Assembly: GCA_025602915.1 (NCBI GenBank)
Contig: JAHLJZ010000012.1
Location: 62,001-126,000, forward strand
DNA length: 64,000 bases
Reading direction: 5' to 3'
From: Paraphysoderma sedebokerense
Lineage: Eukaryota > Blastocladiomycota > Physodermatomycetes > Physodermatales > Physodermataceae
Shown: one piece after another, positions 1 through 11,811 of the stretch
Numbering within the stretch: position 1 is the stretch's first letter
Layout of the letters: the number at the start of each line of letters is the position of its first letter
Notes under the pieces: generated by a model
Told to the model about the DNA's origin: nothing
The model's database searches: none
Seen by the model: the letters and a program-made list of their open reading frames with translations, nothing else
Program-made: the position numbers and the translations under genes

Positions 1-401
1 TTTTTTCTTGTTTGATGTATTGTTTGATCTTTCATCGTTTTCTCTATCCATGATGAATTGTAATACTACTTGAAGAGCATGTTTCACTTTGTGTTGTTGA
101 TGATTGATGGTGATTCAATCTGCTGTTGCTGAAAGTAGGGTGTCAGGATCAGATGCTCTGTTCCTCACTCTTTCGTGTGGGTGTATTTGTAGTTTAGGGT
201 CTTTTTTCCGAATGTATGTTTATAAATATCATCTTGTTGATTGAAAAGGAAGCCAATGAGGAAAAAACAAACTCTGTTGTTTAGACAATAAAATCAGAGA
301 TATAAGTTGTGTAGACATCTGACATCATCCTTCGATCTGAATTGGTATATCAACCGACCTTACAACGTAAGACTAAATCTATTTCAACAACCTACTAATC
401 A
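1..401. other. Non-coding stretch downstream of SPEF1
   Basis: A/T-rich sequence with no ORF of note on either strand and no recognisable RNA gene. It lies beyond the SPEF1 stop codon and probably contains that gene's 3' untranslated region. Confidence 0.5.
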
Positions 402-1939
402 TTACTGTTTTCCCACCCCGCTTAGTTCTTGAATTTTTTTATCTTTCAACGTCAACAATTGCTGTAACTTTTCTATTTTAAGTTGCAACATTTCAATCGT
501 TTCCGTCAATTCGGCGATGAACGCGTCTTTTTCGTTTTCTGGTATTACGACATTACCGTTTGCGGCATGTTTGTCGGGGTTGGATTTATCACTTACTTGT
601 GGGATAGCAGTTGGGTGTGCTACAGTTGTAGAAGACTGTTTGGAGAGTGTTTTTGAGAACATTTTTTTGACTCGTTGGGGTAACGATTGAGCCGGTTGTT
701 GGGTGTGTGGTTGCGGTATCTGTTGCGGTTGCTGTTGCGGTTGTTGTTGCGGGTGTGGCTGCTGGGGCTGCTGAATTTGATAGTATTGTGGCTTTGCGTT
801 GGTCGGGGTAGATTCGTTGACAGATGAGATTGATTGTCCTCGAGGCTTCATCCCCGACTGGGACCTTTGGAATGTCGAAAATTGAGATGATGCGAATTGT
901 TGGTTCTGGATGATTGGCGGAGTCGGAAGTTTAGGAAGCATCGAAGTTTGTTGAGGAGGTGGAGGTGCTGAAGATGTGTTGGGAATGTTCAAAGGTGGGA
1001 TAGAGTGAGTGTAATATGGTTGGTAGGATTGATTGAAATTATAGGGTGGTTGTGGGTACGAAAAGAATGGATGGTTCAACATTGATGGGGATTGCATTGA
1101 TGTATCGATAGTTTCGTAGTATGCGGTCGGGGAGGAAGATGAGTTTTTATTTTGATATTTTTCAATCTATGATAATCATGAATGTATAATGAAATGGCAT
1201 TACCAGACGGAACAGAAAGGTTAACATTAATGACCATGATGTAACGAAAGCGTAAGGGCACAAGTATTTCCGGATCTTACCTTTTCTTTCAATCCCCATA
1301 ACACCGACTCAATAACACCAGGCTTATTATGCACGATAGAGTTGATAGTTTCGTCTGACACTTGGTATCCCAATTTTCGGAAAACCTTGTAAGAGAGGGT
1401 ATTCCAATTGTATAATTTCTGGGACGTGCTATTCGCCGAGGGATAGTTGTGCAAATCGACAAGCTTTGGGAGATAATGCCGGATAATCTCGGCAGTTAAT
1501 ACTGCAATAGTTACATGTAGAACGGACAGGTAACGTCAAAGATGCATCGTTATGGTTAAAAAAATCACAAATTGATACATTAGTGTCAATCTCACTCGCG
1601 GCATCATTGTCAATGTGATCTTCAATGATATGACATAGAAAGATTACCTCCATCTGAAAAGTCTCTTGTAAAATTACGCTTGACCTTCGATAATGGTATC
1701 TCGTCTACCCATTGATACAGAATCGTCAATTGTTCGTCGGTCAAAGAGGAGTTGGTTTTTTTACGGTTGTTATTCGCATTGGTATTATTTGCCGCATATA
1801 CTAGAATCTGATCAGTTCCAGAATCACTGATTATTTGCTCGTTGAAAGTGCTTATGTACGAGTTGGGTTGAGGTTGAATAGTCGATGTCGCGGAATGGGG
1901 GAGATTGAGTTGATGCTGGTTATCGAGCGAGGATATCAT
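402..1939 (-). CDS. SPEF1: SPEF1/CLAMP-like flagellar calponin-homology protein
   Basis: Three exons read on the minus strand: 1939-1648, 1501-1281 and 1166-402, giving 425 residues. Exon 1 carries LYQWVDEIPLSKVKRN and DFSDG, exon 2 continues VLTAEIIRHYLPKLVDLHNY and ends in PGVIESVLWGLKEK; together these are the CH-like domain (about residues 70-170) of sperm flagellar protein 1. All splice sites are GT-AG and the phases match. The middle is proline- and glutamine-rich, and a coiled coil at the C-terminus (ETIEMLQLKIEKLQQLLTLK) matches the SPEF1 tail. In animals SPEF1 binds and bundles microtubules of the ciliary central apparatus; a role in the zoospore flagellum is inferred. It is divergent from the C2orf76 homolog, 566 bases away. 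Confidence 0.93.
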
Positions 1940-2505
1940 CGCTAACGACTAATAATTGTATTCGATGTATCGTTTCAAGACAAATCTCACAAATACAATG
2001 GTTTTATTCTTGAGCGCTTTGTTATAGAGGGTATTAAATGTGACGGTTGCGTATGAGTCTGTCTCTGAGGATGGAAATATAATGCAAAAAGCAACAGTTT
2101 GGTGACAATCGCTTGGCGAATCGCGACTCTGTGGGGTAGAAGCCGTCGTCCGTTTCTCCAGGATAACTGAAATAATTCGGTTTATTCGGCGCCATGACAC
2201 AAAATGAAATAACATCTGAATATAATAGATTAACTTTATTCGATATTTGCTCACTGAAATAGTATAATGCTTTCAGATTGTATGGCAGACCATATCTGAC
2301 GAGCTGTTCACCCGCGTTCACCCACGTTCACCCGTTCACAGTAGTATGCATGAAGGGCAGCACGAACGGACGAAATTTTATCAAAAAAAATTCAAAATCA
2401 TCCTCCATCCAAACATTTAAAGTAAACAGGAAATTACCGACTATCTTTATCATTTACGAGAAAAAAGGAATTGAAACAATTACAGCCGAATAGATTATAT
2501 ATCAA
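1940..2505. promoter_or_regulatory. Divergent promoter region between SPEF1 and the C2orf76 homolog
   Basis: This 566-base spacer separates two divergent genes. Minus-strand ORFs inside it have no family resemblance. Positions 2306-2339 hold four close copies of GTTCACC(C) (starts 2306, 2316, 2326, 2334), the only conspicuous repeated word here. A regulatory role is only inferred from position. Confidence 0.4.
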
Positions 2506-3576
2506 ATGACATCCGACGATAAAATTCACACTCTTACAGTCAGACTTATCCGCTCGTTCGAATACAGGACTTTTAAGAACCTCATTTTGAAAGAGGTCGA
2601 TCCGAATTTAACTATTGCCAAATTAAAAGAGTTGATTCAAGACAGTATCCTTTTTGTTAAAACAGTGGATAGAGCTTCCGGCCGATAAAGTGATAATAAA
2701 TCCAGCTTTGAGATTTTTATTCGAAAATTTTGGAAATTTTTGGAAAACGCAAGAGCAAAAGTCGAAATTCCTTAACTTTTGTCGTTTTGTTGATTTTAAA
2801 ACTTCGCAGCATTAAAAAAGAGTACAGGATATAAGGCTTTTCAGAATAACAACTTTGGTAATCTTCATCTTTTTTTTATTTATGAATATTGTATCGCTTT
2901 CAAAGTTGTGCCAACTCGCTACGCAACTTTTTTTGCGGCCGGCTCTTGAAGACCAATACGATGTAGCGCTAACTTTATACTAATCTTAAACTTGATGTCT
3001 TATTTATTCTATTCCCTGTCTATCTATCCAAACAACATCTCCGTCATACAGATGCCTTGAAACTTTATGTCAAAGCTCACGGTTCAAAGGTTAGTTACAA
3101 TCCTCTCTACTGAACAGGCACTTTTTATCATCGGAACAATGCGTACTGACAAACATTCCATTTCTGCTTCATAACACTAAACCGATATTCTCAATACACT
3201 TTTCTTCCGGCATCGTATTCCCTTGTGTGCGATGAATGGGGACTCAGACTTCCAACCTCATTATCAACCTCGACCACGATGACTGGTTCTTAGATGACAA
3301 TAAAACACTCAAGAAATACAATATTGGTATGTAGTATTTTCTCGAATGGCTTGACTTCTAATATTGGAGATTCAATCCTTGTTTGCCGGGTACAATACGA
3401 CGTGGTCCATTCACTGTTGTCGATTTGAATCAACAAGTTCTAGTAAGCTAGATAATTGTAGTTCTGCCTTAGATTAACTTTAATTCTTCCTTCATTTAGA
3501 AAACGAGACGGAAATTTCATTTTTTAATAGAGCGCTGTATGAAGCTTACAAAACCCATCCCGAAACAAAATGGTGA
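2506..3576 (+). CDS. C2orf76: C2orf76 / UPF0538 family protein
   Basis: Five exons: 2506-2644, 2810-2857, 3052-3089, 3248-3326 and 3500-3576, giving 126 residues, the same length as I recall for the human protein. The N-terminus TLTVRLIRSFEYRTFKNL, the middle FDALKLYVKAHGSK, the segment LIINLDHDDWFLDD and the C-terminus NETEISFFNRALYEAYKTHP match the family along its whole length. Exon 2 (48 bases) was located by phase: it supplies LKKSTGYKAFQNNN and restores frame. The family has a ubiquitin-like fold and no settled function. No oddities were seen. Confidence 0.93.
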
Positions 3577-4466
3577 TGGGAAGCTTGAACCCATTGAGAT
3601 GATGTTGCTATATTTATTTTTATGTCTGCCAACAATTGATTAGGAAAAACGGAATATAACTCATGTTAATACCCTGAACAGCTGTAGCGTTCAAGTGTCG
3701 CTAATTTACGAATCATGTTGTAGATAGATAGGATATCATAGTGTAGCGTAAACTGGATTGCAGTTTCTACACATTTTGAATGAATGAATGAAGTTTAATA
3801 AAAATATGGTGTACAATTAGTGAAAGAATTCTTTGATTTGATTTTAATACGGTTCGAAAAACGCCGCAAAGTTTCGCCAGCTTTTGACTCGACTCCATCA
3901 TCACAAGACACAAGAATTGATGAATACAATCCTCGATACTTGGTCCTGGATACACACCGTTTTATTCCTCTTGTTCTGTCTCGCATTCTTCAGAAAAGTC
4001 TATCTCATCCTCCTTGCTCTGTGTGTGGCATTGTACATCGGCTTTGTCTACTTTTAAGCAAAGGTTCGTTGTGTTCTCTCGATATTTGGATTAGCTAGAT
4101 TTGCTTTCGTGTCAGTTTCGTCGCTGGCAATAGCGAAAAGAGAAGACGCAAATCATTCAAAGTATTAGCTAGTGCAGTTATATCTTTACTTGATAATTTA
4201 GCCTAGTCACAGCTGTATTTTAATCGACTCCAGAGTGTCTCTGTCGTTGTTTGTCGTTTTCGCAATTTCCCTGTTCCCTTTGTGGTCAATGTATCCCACA
4301 ATTTCCCATCTCCATTCTCACCAATCTTTTGGCTTTATCAACTAATTCAAAAACCTGCGATTTTTCTTATCTATTACATCTTTTATAGATATTAGTCAAT
4401 CTCGCACCGAATTCCCGTACTGAATCCGTCGTATCTCAATTTAAACACGAACAACAAGAATTCATC
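3577..4466. other. Spacer before ARPC3 with one small ORF
   Basis: Contains the 3' end of the C2orf76 homolog, the small membrane ORF listed separately (3920-4057) and the ARPC3 5' region. Nothing else is recognisable. Confidence 0.4.
3920..4057 (+). CDS. Candidate small membrane protein or terminal exon
   Basis: An ATG-initiated ORF of 45 residues with two hydrophobic stretches, HTVLFLLFCLAFF and VYLILLALCVALYIGFVYF, the second ending at the stop codon as in a tail-anchored protein. The frame stays open upstream to about 3848, and AG acceptors at 3868-3884 could make it the last exon of a longer gene, adding LLTRLHHHKTQEL. I do not recognise a family. It may be a real short gene, a last exon, or chance. 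Confidence 0.25.
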   Translation: MNTILDTWSWIHTVLFLLFCLAFFRKVYLILLALCVALYIGFVYF

Positions 4467-5606
4467 ATGCCTGTACGTAAATGTTGACTCTTGCCGGTTT
4501 CTCATTCTTTCTTCATATGTTTTCTATACGATGCTGACTTATCTGGATATCTGTGCAAACGACTGCGAAACTTGAATGTAATTCATCTATGACTGTCTCC
4601 TCCGGTGGCTTAGGTTTATCACTCTTCATTCAACGAAATCGATGCCCGTCAACTTGGGAATATGGCATTTTTACCAATCAAAACTAAAATAAGGGGACCA
4701 GCTCCAAATGGTAGGCAGATATCTTTCTGTCCTTAATGGCTTAGTGGCTGCATGAAGTTCAACCTTTATCGGACATGGCGGAGGAGCGGTTGCTTGCGGT
4801 ATATCTTGTTTTGACGAAAGTGCTGAAGTTTTGGATTCACGGATGAGCTAGATATGGAAAATGCAGGGTTTATCTGATGAAGGATATAGCATATGAGTGG
4901 CTTCCTCTCATGTCGACAGGCACTTCTGTTCATCTATGCCACTTTGCGCAGAATGTTTGGTTATGTCCAGTTCCGCTAACAACAAACTATTCCCCTTTTC
5001 CCCCTATTTCAGCGGATCCAAATTCTGACGATATCGTTGACGAAGCTCTTACTTTATTCCGAGCCAACTGTTTCTTCCGAAACTTTGAAATAAAAGGACC
5101 GGCCGATCGAACATTGATTTACCTCATCTTGTTCATCTCGGACTGTCTAACCAAAATCACAGCCAAATCTCCCGCCCCAAATCAAGCTGAAGGTCTCAAA
5201 ATGTTGACAACCTTGGCTATGACCAATTTCTCAATTCCGGGGGACGGTCAGTTCCCATTGAACGCATTGTACAGTGCTCCGGCAGTCAGAACCGATGCTG
5301 GTAAGTTTCTAGCTCGGCACCTTTTGGCTCGCGCAGAATCCCATTGCTAATCATTCAATCACTTCCTTTACTTTTCTTTGCCCTCATATTATCATTCGAT
5401 ACTATTCCTTCAATTGCAAACCACGCATTTGTTACGGTATTCGATCATTCGTCCTTCTATCACCATTAGATCTGATGCGCCAATATATCTCCCAACTTCG
5501 TCAAGAAACCGTTAACAGATTGGTTGAAAGAATCTACGCGGACGGGAAACTATCAAAATGGTGGACTTGTTTCGCCAAAAGAAAGTTTATGGGAAAGAGT
5601 TTGTAA
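4467..5606 (+). CDS. ARPC3: Arp2/3 complex subunit 3 (p21-Arc)
   Basis: Four exons: 4467-4472, 4614-4710, 5013-5300 and 5470-5606, giving 175 residues (family about 178). The first exon is only ATGCCT. Landmarks are VYHSSFN, the [17 protein letters not shown] segment, [45 protein letters not shown] and the terminal [16 protein letters not shown]. The protein is a subunit of the Arp2/3 complex that nucleates branched actin at endocytic sites and in crawling or encysting cells. All junctions are GT-AG with matching phases. Confidence 0.96.
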
Positions 5607-5979
5607 ACCCATAGAAAGCAAGAACAGAACGATGGTGAAAGACATATATTAAACGGACGGAGATTTGAAGTGCCAGATGGAACTAGTGGTTTCCTATGTG
5701 ATTTTAAATGAAAGGTTGAGGTTTGGAAAGCGGTTGTGATACGATTTATGGCATCAATATAATACTTTTTGCACTCTCTTTTACTTTCTCACATCCAACT
5801 GACTTGCGTTCCATACAGGACATTTAGAATTCATGAGGATTTATTTACAACTAATCAATTCACAATTATTTAACTTCGGTTACGGTCAAGCCTCTCATAG
5901 ACCGTATTATCGTACTGAAGTCAATGAAATACAGATATCAAATTCAAAATACAAATAATTCGAGCTTGAATTCAGTGAA
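5607..5979. other. Convergent spacer ARPC3 / SDE2
   Basis: 3' flanks of two convergent genes; only short shadow ORFs. Nothing else seen. Confidence 0.5.
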
Positions 5980-7062
5980 TTATTTTGTTCGCTTCCTAGT
6001 TTCCTTGGCCTTTGCTTTCGCTTTTCCTTTACCCTTTCCTTTCGTTTCTGCTTCAACTTCATCGTTCCCATCCTGTTCCTCTTGTCCATTTTCCTCATCT
6101 TTCTGACTCGTTTCAGACTCTTGATTCTTGGTCGCAGAACTTGAACTAGAATTTCCATTCAATGTTACACCATTCCCTGATTCGTCATCTGAGTCCGAAC
6201 TACTTATTCCATCTAAGTCATCCCATAATGTGGCGCCAAGCCTTTTCGAAGAACCGTTTGAAGAGGAAGAAGATTTTGAGTTCAGTTTCGGTTTCGTTGA
6301 TTTTTTGAGGTTTTGTTTTAACGCTTTGAAAGTAAATCAACGAGGGACAAGTTTGGTTAAGATGTGAACGGAATCGGAAAAAGAGAAAGGCAAAACATAC
6401 CAGCTTTGACAGCTCCTTTCACACCTTCTACCATTTCTTCTTTTTCTTTGAAATACTCGGTATCGTCGAATCTAATTTTCTTGGCGGGCGGTTCTTTCAA
6501 TCCTGCTTCTATTTTCTTTTCGATCAATTCTTTTTTTGCCTTTTCTCGCTCAGATTCTTGAGAAATATAATCGGCTAACCTGAAGTCCAAGAGAAGACAG
6601 AGAAGACAGAGTTAGTTTGGCCGCATCGATGAAAAAGGCACTGGAACGAACAAACGTCCAGTTTAAATAACAAAACGATGAGCTACATATGAGAATTTAT
6701 ATATACTTTTGAGCCTCTTTGACAGTTTTTAATCGTCTTCCGGATAAATCTCTGCAGGAATCAAAATTCGTCGTCTTCTGACTGGCCATTCGTCCACCCT
6801 GAGCTCTCAACATACTTCCAAAGCCACCTTTACCTCCTTCCACCCTTAGCTGCAAAGTCAGACATATCGGTGATTCACATGACGAAAGGTATTCTGGATG
6901 GAGGGTTCGGCCGGCGGAGGTGGTGAGCCTTTGCACAGAGGAAGGGATGGAAGTGAGGGACTCGATGTGGGCGTGAATATCATTGAGGGTCAGAGAGGAG
7001 GCATCCTCGGACAGACACAATGTTCTGGAAAGGAAAGGAACTGATATGAATAATTGAGGCAT
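5980..7062 (-). CDS. SDE2: SDE2-type splicing factor with cleavable ubiquitin fold
   Basis: Three exons on the minus strand: 7062-6707, 6579-6401 and 6323-5980, giving 292 residues. Residues 1 to about 78 form the N-terminal ubiquitin-like part ending in the double glycine, followed by [15 protein letters not shown] and the SDE2 core ([19 protein letters not shown]). In fission yeast Sde2 is cut after that GG and the freed C-terminal part enters the spliceosome to help excise selected introns. The tail is acidic/serine-rich then lysine-rich. A CACGTG motif lies 97-102 bases before the start codon. Confidence 0.93.
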
Positions 7063-7571
7063 TGATGGAAATCTTCTCTGCTCTTAATTGTTGAATGATG
7101 TAGAATAAAAGGAGATGGCAGGAACGAAAATTTTGAAGAGAACAGGGAGGGATTCAGTCACGTGTATTTATATCTATATTATTTCATGCGATTGGTAATA
7201 GGTTTGATGGTAATGATCAAATGAATAATAATAGAAGCAAAAATACGAATGGTATATTTTAAATCGCTGTTTCAATGGTAATGTAATTTGACAACCCGAG
7301 GTAATGACACCAAGTTTAAGTGTGCGACCACATTTGAGTTGACCGACATTAGTGTAATCGAGAACCTTTTAAACTATATTAGATTTATTAATGTAAATTT
7401 GAATCCTAAGTATGACTGCAATTTCAACGATGAATAATAACATACTTAATTCAATTCTATTCAAATCAATAGATCTGGGCTCGTTGCTGGCGGTCCTCCG
7501 CATTCTTTAATTCTTCAAGTGTCGACTCTACGCCTATCCATATCATTGAAACTATTTTTCCCTTAAAAGAA
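7063..7571. promoter_or_regulatory. Divergent promoter region SDE2 / thioesterase
   Basis: About 500 bases between two divergent start codons. It contains TCACGTGT at 7158-7165 close to SDE2. No ORF of note. Confidence 0.4.
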
Positions 7572-8529
7572 ATGATATCGTATTCGATGCTCACAGGACT
7601 GCAGCCTCTGCGGGCACAAATCTCTCTCTTCAAGTCTTCTCCGTTATCCGCCCGATTCTTTTCGTCCACCACACGTCTAAATGACAAGAAAGACAACTCC
7701 GGTGGTCCGCCATACCAGTATAACCAATTGAATTGTTCATTACATCCAAGGAAATTGTCACCAAAAGTCATCGATTTGATTAGAGATTACCCCAGTTTCG
7801 TCCACGTTGCTGTGCAATGGGGAGATCAAGGTTTGCTAATTTCTGATAGGATCGTTGGGAAGCTATGTCTGACAATCTATTGAACTTTTGAATTCCAATT
7901 TATTAATAGATTCGTTCTTACATGTTTGTTATCTTATATGTGCTAATTATTCAAGATATACATTGTTCTTGTTAGAGACTAACTTTGATTGGTTCTTTAT
8001 CCCTGAACACTCCCCAACCCTAGCTGAACAAGTACGTAATTCCACTATATAATCCGCCATATGCATTCAATCTCACCAAAGTATACTGACTTCTAATACT
8101 CTCAAAAGTGTTATGTATGCACGATATTTCGAAACGGCCCGAATGACGTATATCTGCGACTTTTCAACTCTCCTGCCGCCCCCCTTCCGCACAACTTTCT
8201 TCAATCCTGGCACCACCCATATTGGCCCAATCGTTGCCTCTCAATTTATTCGTTACAAAGCGCCAGTATTCTATCCAGACACTCTCACCGTTGCTATACG
8301 TACTAAACCGTCTGATCTTGAAAAATTACGGAACGACAAGGATAATGTATTAGATAGGTTGGATTTGGAATTTGTGATGGTGAGCCATCGTCTTGAAAAA
8401 ATTGCCGCTGACGGGTTTGCAAATTGTGTGACTTTTGATTATGCAAAGGGTCGAAAGTGTCCTGCTCCCGTTGAAGTGAAAGAAGCGATCTCACAATGGG
8501 AAGATCTTGGAAGGAAACAGTGGAAATAA
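7572..8529 (+). CDS. Hotdog-fold (4HBT_2-like) acyl-CoA thioesterase, probably mitochondrial
   Basis: Four exons: 7572-7830, 7910-7923 (14 bases), 8024-8031 (8 bases) and 8109-8529, giving 233 residues. The first 40 or so residues are rich in Ser, Arg and hydrophobics (SARFFSSTTRL) and look like a mitochondrial leader. The hotdog signature is rebuilt only by the two micro-exons: VAVQWGDQ, then DSFLH, then LNN, then VMYARYFETARM. The 8-base exon is CTGAACAA; every junction is GT-AG and phases 1, 0 and 2 fit. The family hydrolyses acyl-CoA thioesters; substrate unknown. An alternative start codon, ATG at 7587, also leaves the leader. Confidence 0.85.
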
Positions 8530-9223
8530 AGAGCCGATGTTGAGAGAATGATGTAACATTATCCGAACATGCATTTCTGTAAACATAACACTCAAATTAT
8601 AAAAATCTGTGTTAAAAGCGTGTAGCTGTAATGACCACAAATCTGGCTCTTTCCACTGCATCGAAATTTCATCTACAATCTATCCGTCTGTACAGCATAC
8701 CTAAAGTCTTTTCGGAGAAACCGCTCTTCCTTCTTTCGAAATAATGCAGCAAGCTTAAACAGTATGTGGTTTTCTTTCTCGCTCAATGGATTTCAGGAAG
8801 GACCATAATGTTACTTGACCTGAGACCTCCACAATATTCAGGATTGACGCGATGTGTGAAGATCGATAGCTTCCGTTTCAAGAAAGATGACTAGCACAAC
8901 TTACCAATTAATTGGAAGGAAAGATTTGGATATTATAAAGGGCACAAATAGTATTTGAAAATGGACATGACTATGTCTTGGCTGTTGAATAAAAGGGTAC
9001 GAAATGTGACTGTGAGATGACATTTCTTATACATAATTGATTCTGGCGGATCTTGGGCGTGATAAACCACGAATTGCGAGAAATAGTTGTCACAATAGGG
9101 CTAAAAACCGCCACAGCGGAGTGTTTAAAAAGGAACCGACCGTCGGGGAGGAATAGTTTTGCTACGTCAGCGAAAAGGCCAAAGGATTTTTATCAGTACT
9201 ATACGATACTTTTTGAATACGAG
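8530..9223. other. Spacer before methyltransferase
   Basis: No gene recognised. The downstream methyltransferase frame is open back to 9053 but has no ATG before 9224, so I treat the extra stretch as 5' flank. Confidence 0.45.
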
Positions 9224-10162
9224 ATGCAAATAACAAGCGACGACTGGACAGAGTATGCCGCACCTTATCATTCAAGATTTGAGCATACAACCCGAAAGTT
9301 TGCCATCGACTGCTTTCTCCTTTCGAAGATTTATCTCTTTTCGCTTCCGTCCCCATCAACTCCTATATCAGCACTAGACCTAGCATGCGGCTCCGGCTCC
9401 TTCGAACGGGCTCTATTCCAGCTCCACCGTGACCGTCCCTCGGTTCTTGAATCTATGAATATGGATTTAATAGCCACTGATTATTCGTCTGGTATGGTGG
9501 CTTTGGTATCTGATTACATTAACTCGAACGCTACTGTCGGCCCAAAGAACATCAGAATAACTACCCAAGTCCAAGATGGCCAAACCTTACCACTTCTCGG
9601 CCAAAACTCAATCGACATTGTTTATTCCAACTTTGGTTTATTCCTATTCAATAATCGCAAATCGGCATTCGAATCTATTTCTCGTGTATTGAAGCCCAAC
9701 GGTATCCTTATTTTCTCATCATGGACGGCTGCACCCAACGCCGACCCTACCACAAATACCTCCAATTCTTTATTCGACGTCATAGGCCACTTGATGATGC
9801 TCCTTCCTGAACGTCTTCGTCCGGCACCGCCATCAGGACAACAGACCACGCCTCCACCAACGATGATGGATTTTTCAGAAGCAACCAAAATCAAAAATCA
9901 AATTGAAATGTACGGTTCAAATTCATTAAAGTATATCAAATCTTATAGATCCACCACTACCATGTTCTTTGAAAGTCTGTATGAAGTTTGGATGTTTATG
10001 ATTGAAACTAGTCCACTTTTGGCGAAAGTGTTTAGAATGTTATCAGTTGATGAAACTGTTGTAATGATGCAAAAGTTGAGAGAAATTTTTGCAACAAAAA
10101 GTGATAGTGAACCGGTCTTGATGGATGCTGTGGCTTTAATTACCGTTGTCAAGAAGATATAA
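9224..10162 (+). CDS. SAM-dependent methyltransferase (class I, Methyltransf_11/25-like)
   Basis: Single-exon frame of 312 residues from the first ATG. Motif I is ALDLACGSGSFE (about residues 50-61); the acidic motif II region reads MDLIATDYSSGMV, and NSIDIVYSNFGLFLF plus the post-motif ISRVLKPNGILIFSSW complete a Rossmann methyltransferase core. The substrate cannot be inferred; the C-terminal half is mostly helical and has no domain I recognise. It lacks introns, unlike most neighbours. Confidence 0.8.
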   Translation: MQITSDDWTEYAAPYHSRFEHTTRKFAIDCFLLSKIYLFSLPSPSTPISALDLACGSGSFERALFQLHRDRPSVLESMNMDLIATDYSSGMVALVSDYINSNATVGPKNIRITTQVQDGQTLPLLGQNSIDIVYSNFGLFLFNNRKSAFESISRVLKPNGILIFSSWTAAPNADPTTNTSNSLFDVIGHLMMLLPERLRPAPPSGQQTTPPPTMMDFSEATKIKNQIEMYGSNSLKYIKSYRSTTTMFFESLYEVWMFMIETSPLLAKVFRMLSVDETVVMMQKLREIFATKSDSEPVLMDAVALITVVKKI

Positions 10163-10894
10163 ATCAGATTGAAGTGTCGAGTGCAAATAATAGGGTGACA
10201 GATATCTTATGTTTATATATATTAATAGTTCAATATAACATTTGGGAAAGCTTTAAACATAACTTCCCTATGCCACTTATCGATGAAACTCTTGCAACCT
10301 GCTCAAGTTTGTAGAAATGACGACTAAATATAAAGTGATTTTTATTCCACGAACATGTGTACAGGTGATCCAATCAAAATTTCGAGATCTGCAAATCGAT
10401 AACAAAAATTTGTCAAATTTTAGGGATTGTGTACGACACAAAAGCGTAGCGATATAGGGGATTGATAACGAGTAAATTTTAAAACTTTGAGTTCTCCCCG
10501 CATCAGAAATTCTGAATTTCGCTATTGTGGGGAAAACGGGGAACTGCGGGTATCTGTTACATCGATGCATTATTTGAAACGCGTTCGTGAAATGTGGTGA
10601 TATGCGGGGAGATCAGTTACGTGATTGCAGAAATTGAAAACGCAAGAAAACGAATTGAGGATGAGAAATGACTGTTCTATAGAGTGATAAAAAATTGAGA
10701 AATGTATTAAGAATTAACTTCAATAAAATGGTATATAACACAGACGTAAATGATAATAATACATGAGCAGCATATTCTAAGGAATAGGTAATAACACGAT
10801 ACAATTTAAGGAAGCAGAATTACAAGTTCTTTTCATGTACACAAAAAATATTACAATCGCCATTAAAACGTTTCTTGTTCATAATGCCTCTAAA
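10163..10894. other. Convergent spacer
   Basis: A/T-rich spacer between the methyltransferase and the zinc-finger gene; only short frames without coding character. Confidence 0.5.
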
Positions 10895-11811
10895 TCACAC
10901 CGCGGTTGGCAAAGACAGGAATGGACAATTCCGGGAACGAACTGACCGTGGATGAGCGGGTAACGGTGGCAGTATCCGTTGCGACGGAGGGAGAGCAAGA
11001 ATCTCACTGATTGACGGACACTGACTATGATTAAGAGGGTAAGGAGTAGAGCGAATCGGGGGCAATTGAAGTGAAAGGTAATGCGACGGCAGGTGGGTCG
11101 ACGATGGCATTGATTGATGTTGGAAATCTGATAAACCGGGTAAGTATGTTGATGACGGTACTTCTACGTCCTCAAATAATGGACTTGATAGATGGAGTTG
11201 AGGTATTTCTATTGATGGTGTAGAGGCAGCAGAGCGGAAATGACCAGATTGAGGGGATGGGTAATCGTGGGATGACGTCTTTACGTGTAAATGTTCTACC
11301 GTGACAGAAGAATCTGGGGAGGGCTCTAAAATTTTAAGGGTTGGTAGCGGACTAGGAGGGGAATCAACGTCCGGAGTGGATTCTCTAGAGGATGTATCCG
11401 CATGAGGTAGCATTTCATCGTTCGACTTCATGTCGGAAGTTTTCAGACCAGACTGACAATCACCAGCCCGCTTCTTCCGTCGCATCCGCTTCGAACTGGT
11501 GTGAATTCTTGAATGACGGATGAGCTCGTCGGATCTGGCAAATCGCTTCGAGCATCCAGAGAATGAGCATTGGAATGGTTTTTCACCTAAGTATCAAATA
11601 AAGGAAAGGATGTATGTGAGTCACACTGATGTAACAGATAAGGAATGAACAATTGATGGCGAGGTACTAAATGATCGATTAACTCAGAATTTGCTTTGAA
11701 CATACCAGTATGTGTTCGAATGTGCCTAGTGAGATGTTCTTGTCTAACAAATGAGTTGTTGCAGTAGGAGCAACTATACGGACGGGGTTTGGCACTCTTG
11801 GAGTCTTTCAT
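10895..11811 (-). CDS. Two-finger C2H2 transcription factor, CreA/Mig1-like fingers
   Basis: Two exons on the minus strand, 11811-11706 and 11586-10895, giving 265 residues. The intron falls inside the linker between fingers. Finger 1 is [19 protein letters not shown] with the HTGEKPF linker, finger 2 is CSFSGC then [16 protein letters not shown], the C-x4-C type seen in CreA/Mig1 and EGR-like regulators. The rest is a Ser/Pro-rich low-complexity tail. It is likely a DNA-binding regulator of GC-rich sites; assignment to carbon catabolite repression would be a guess. An upstream exon cannot be excluded, but the first ATG sits 12 residues before the first cysteine. Confidence 0.8.

Noticed and set aside
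2933-2980. Run resembling LRPALEDQYDVALTLY in an intron of the C2orf76 homolog, looking like an alternative exon
   Set aside because: It lacks usable splice sites, while exon 2810-2857 fits the phases on both sides and supplies the expected residues.
9053-9223. Longer N-terminus for the methyltransferase
   Set aside because: The frame is open but begins at a non-ATG codon and contains no ATG before 9224.
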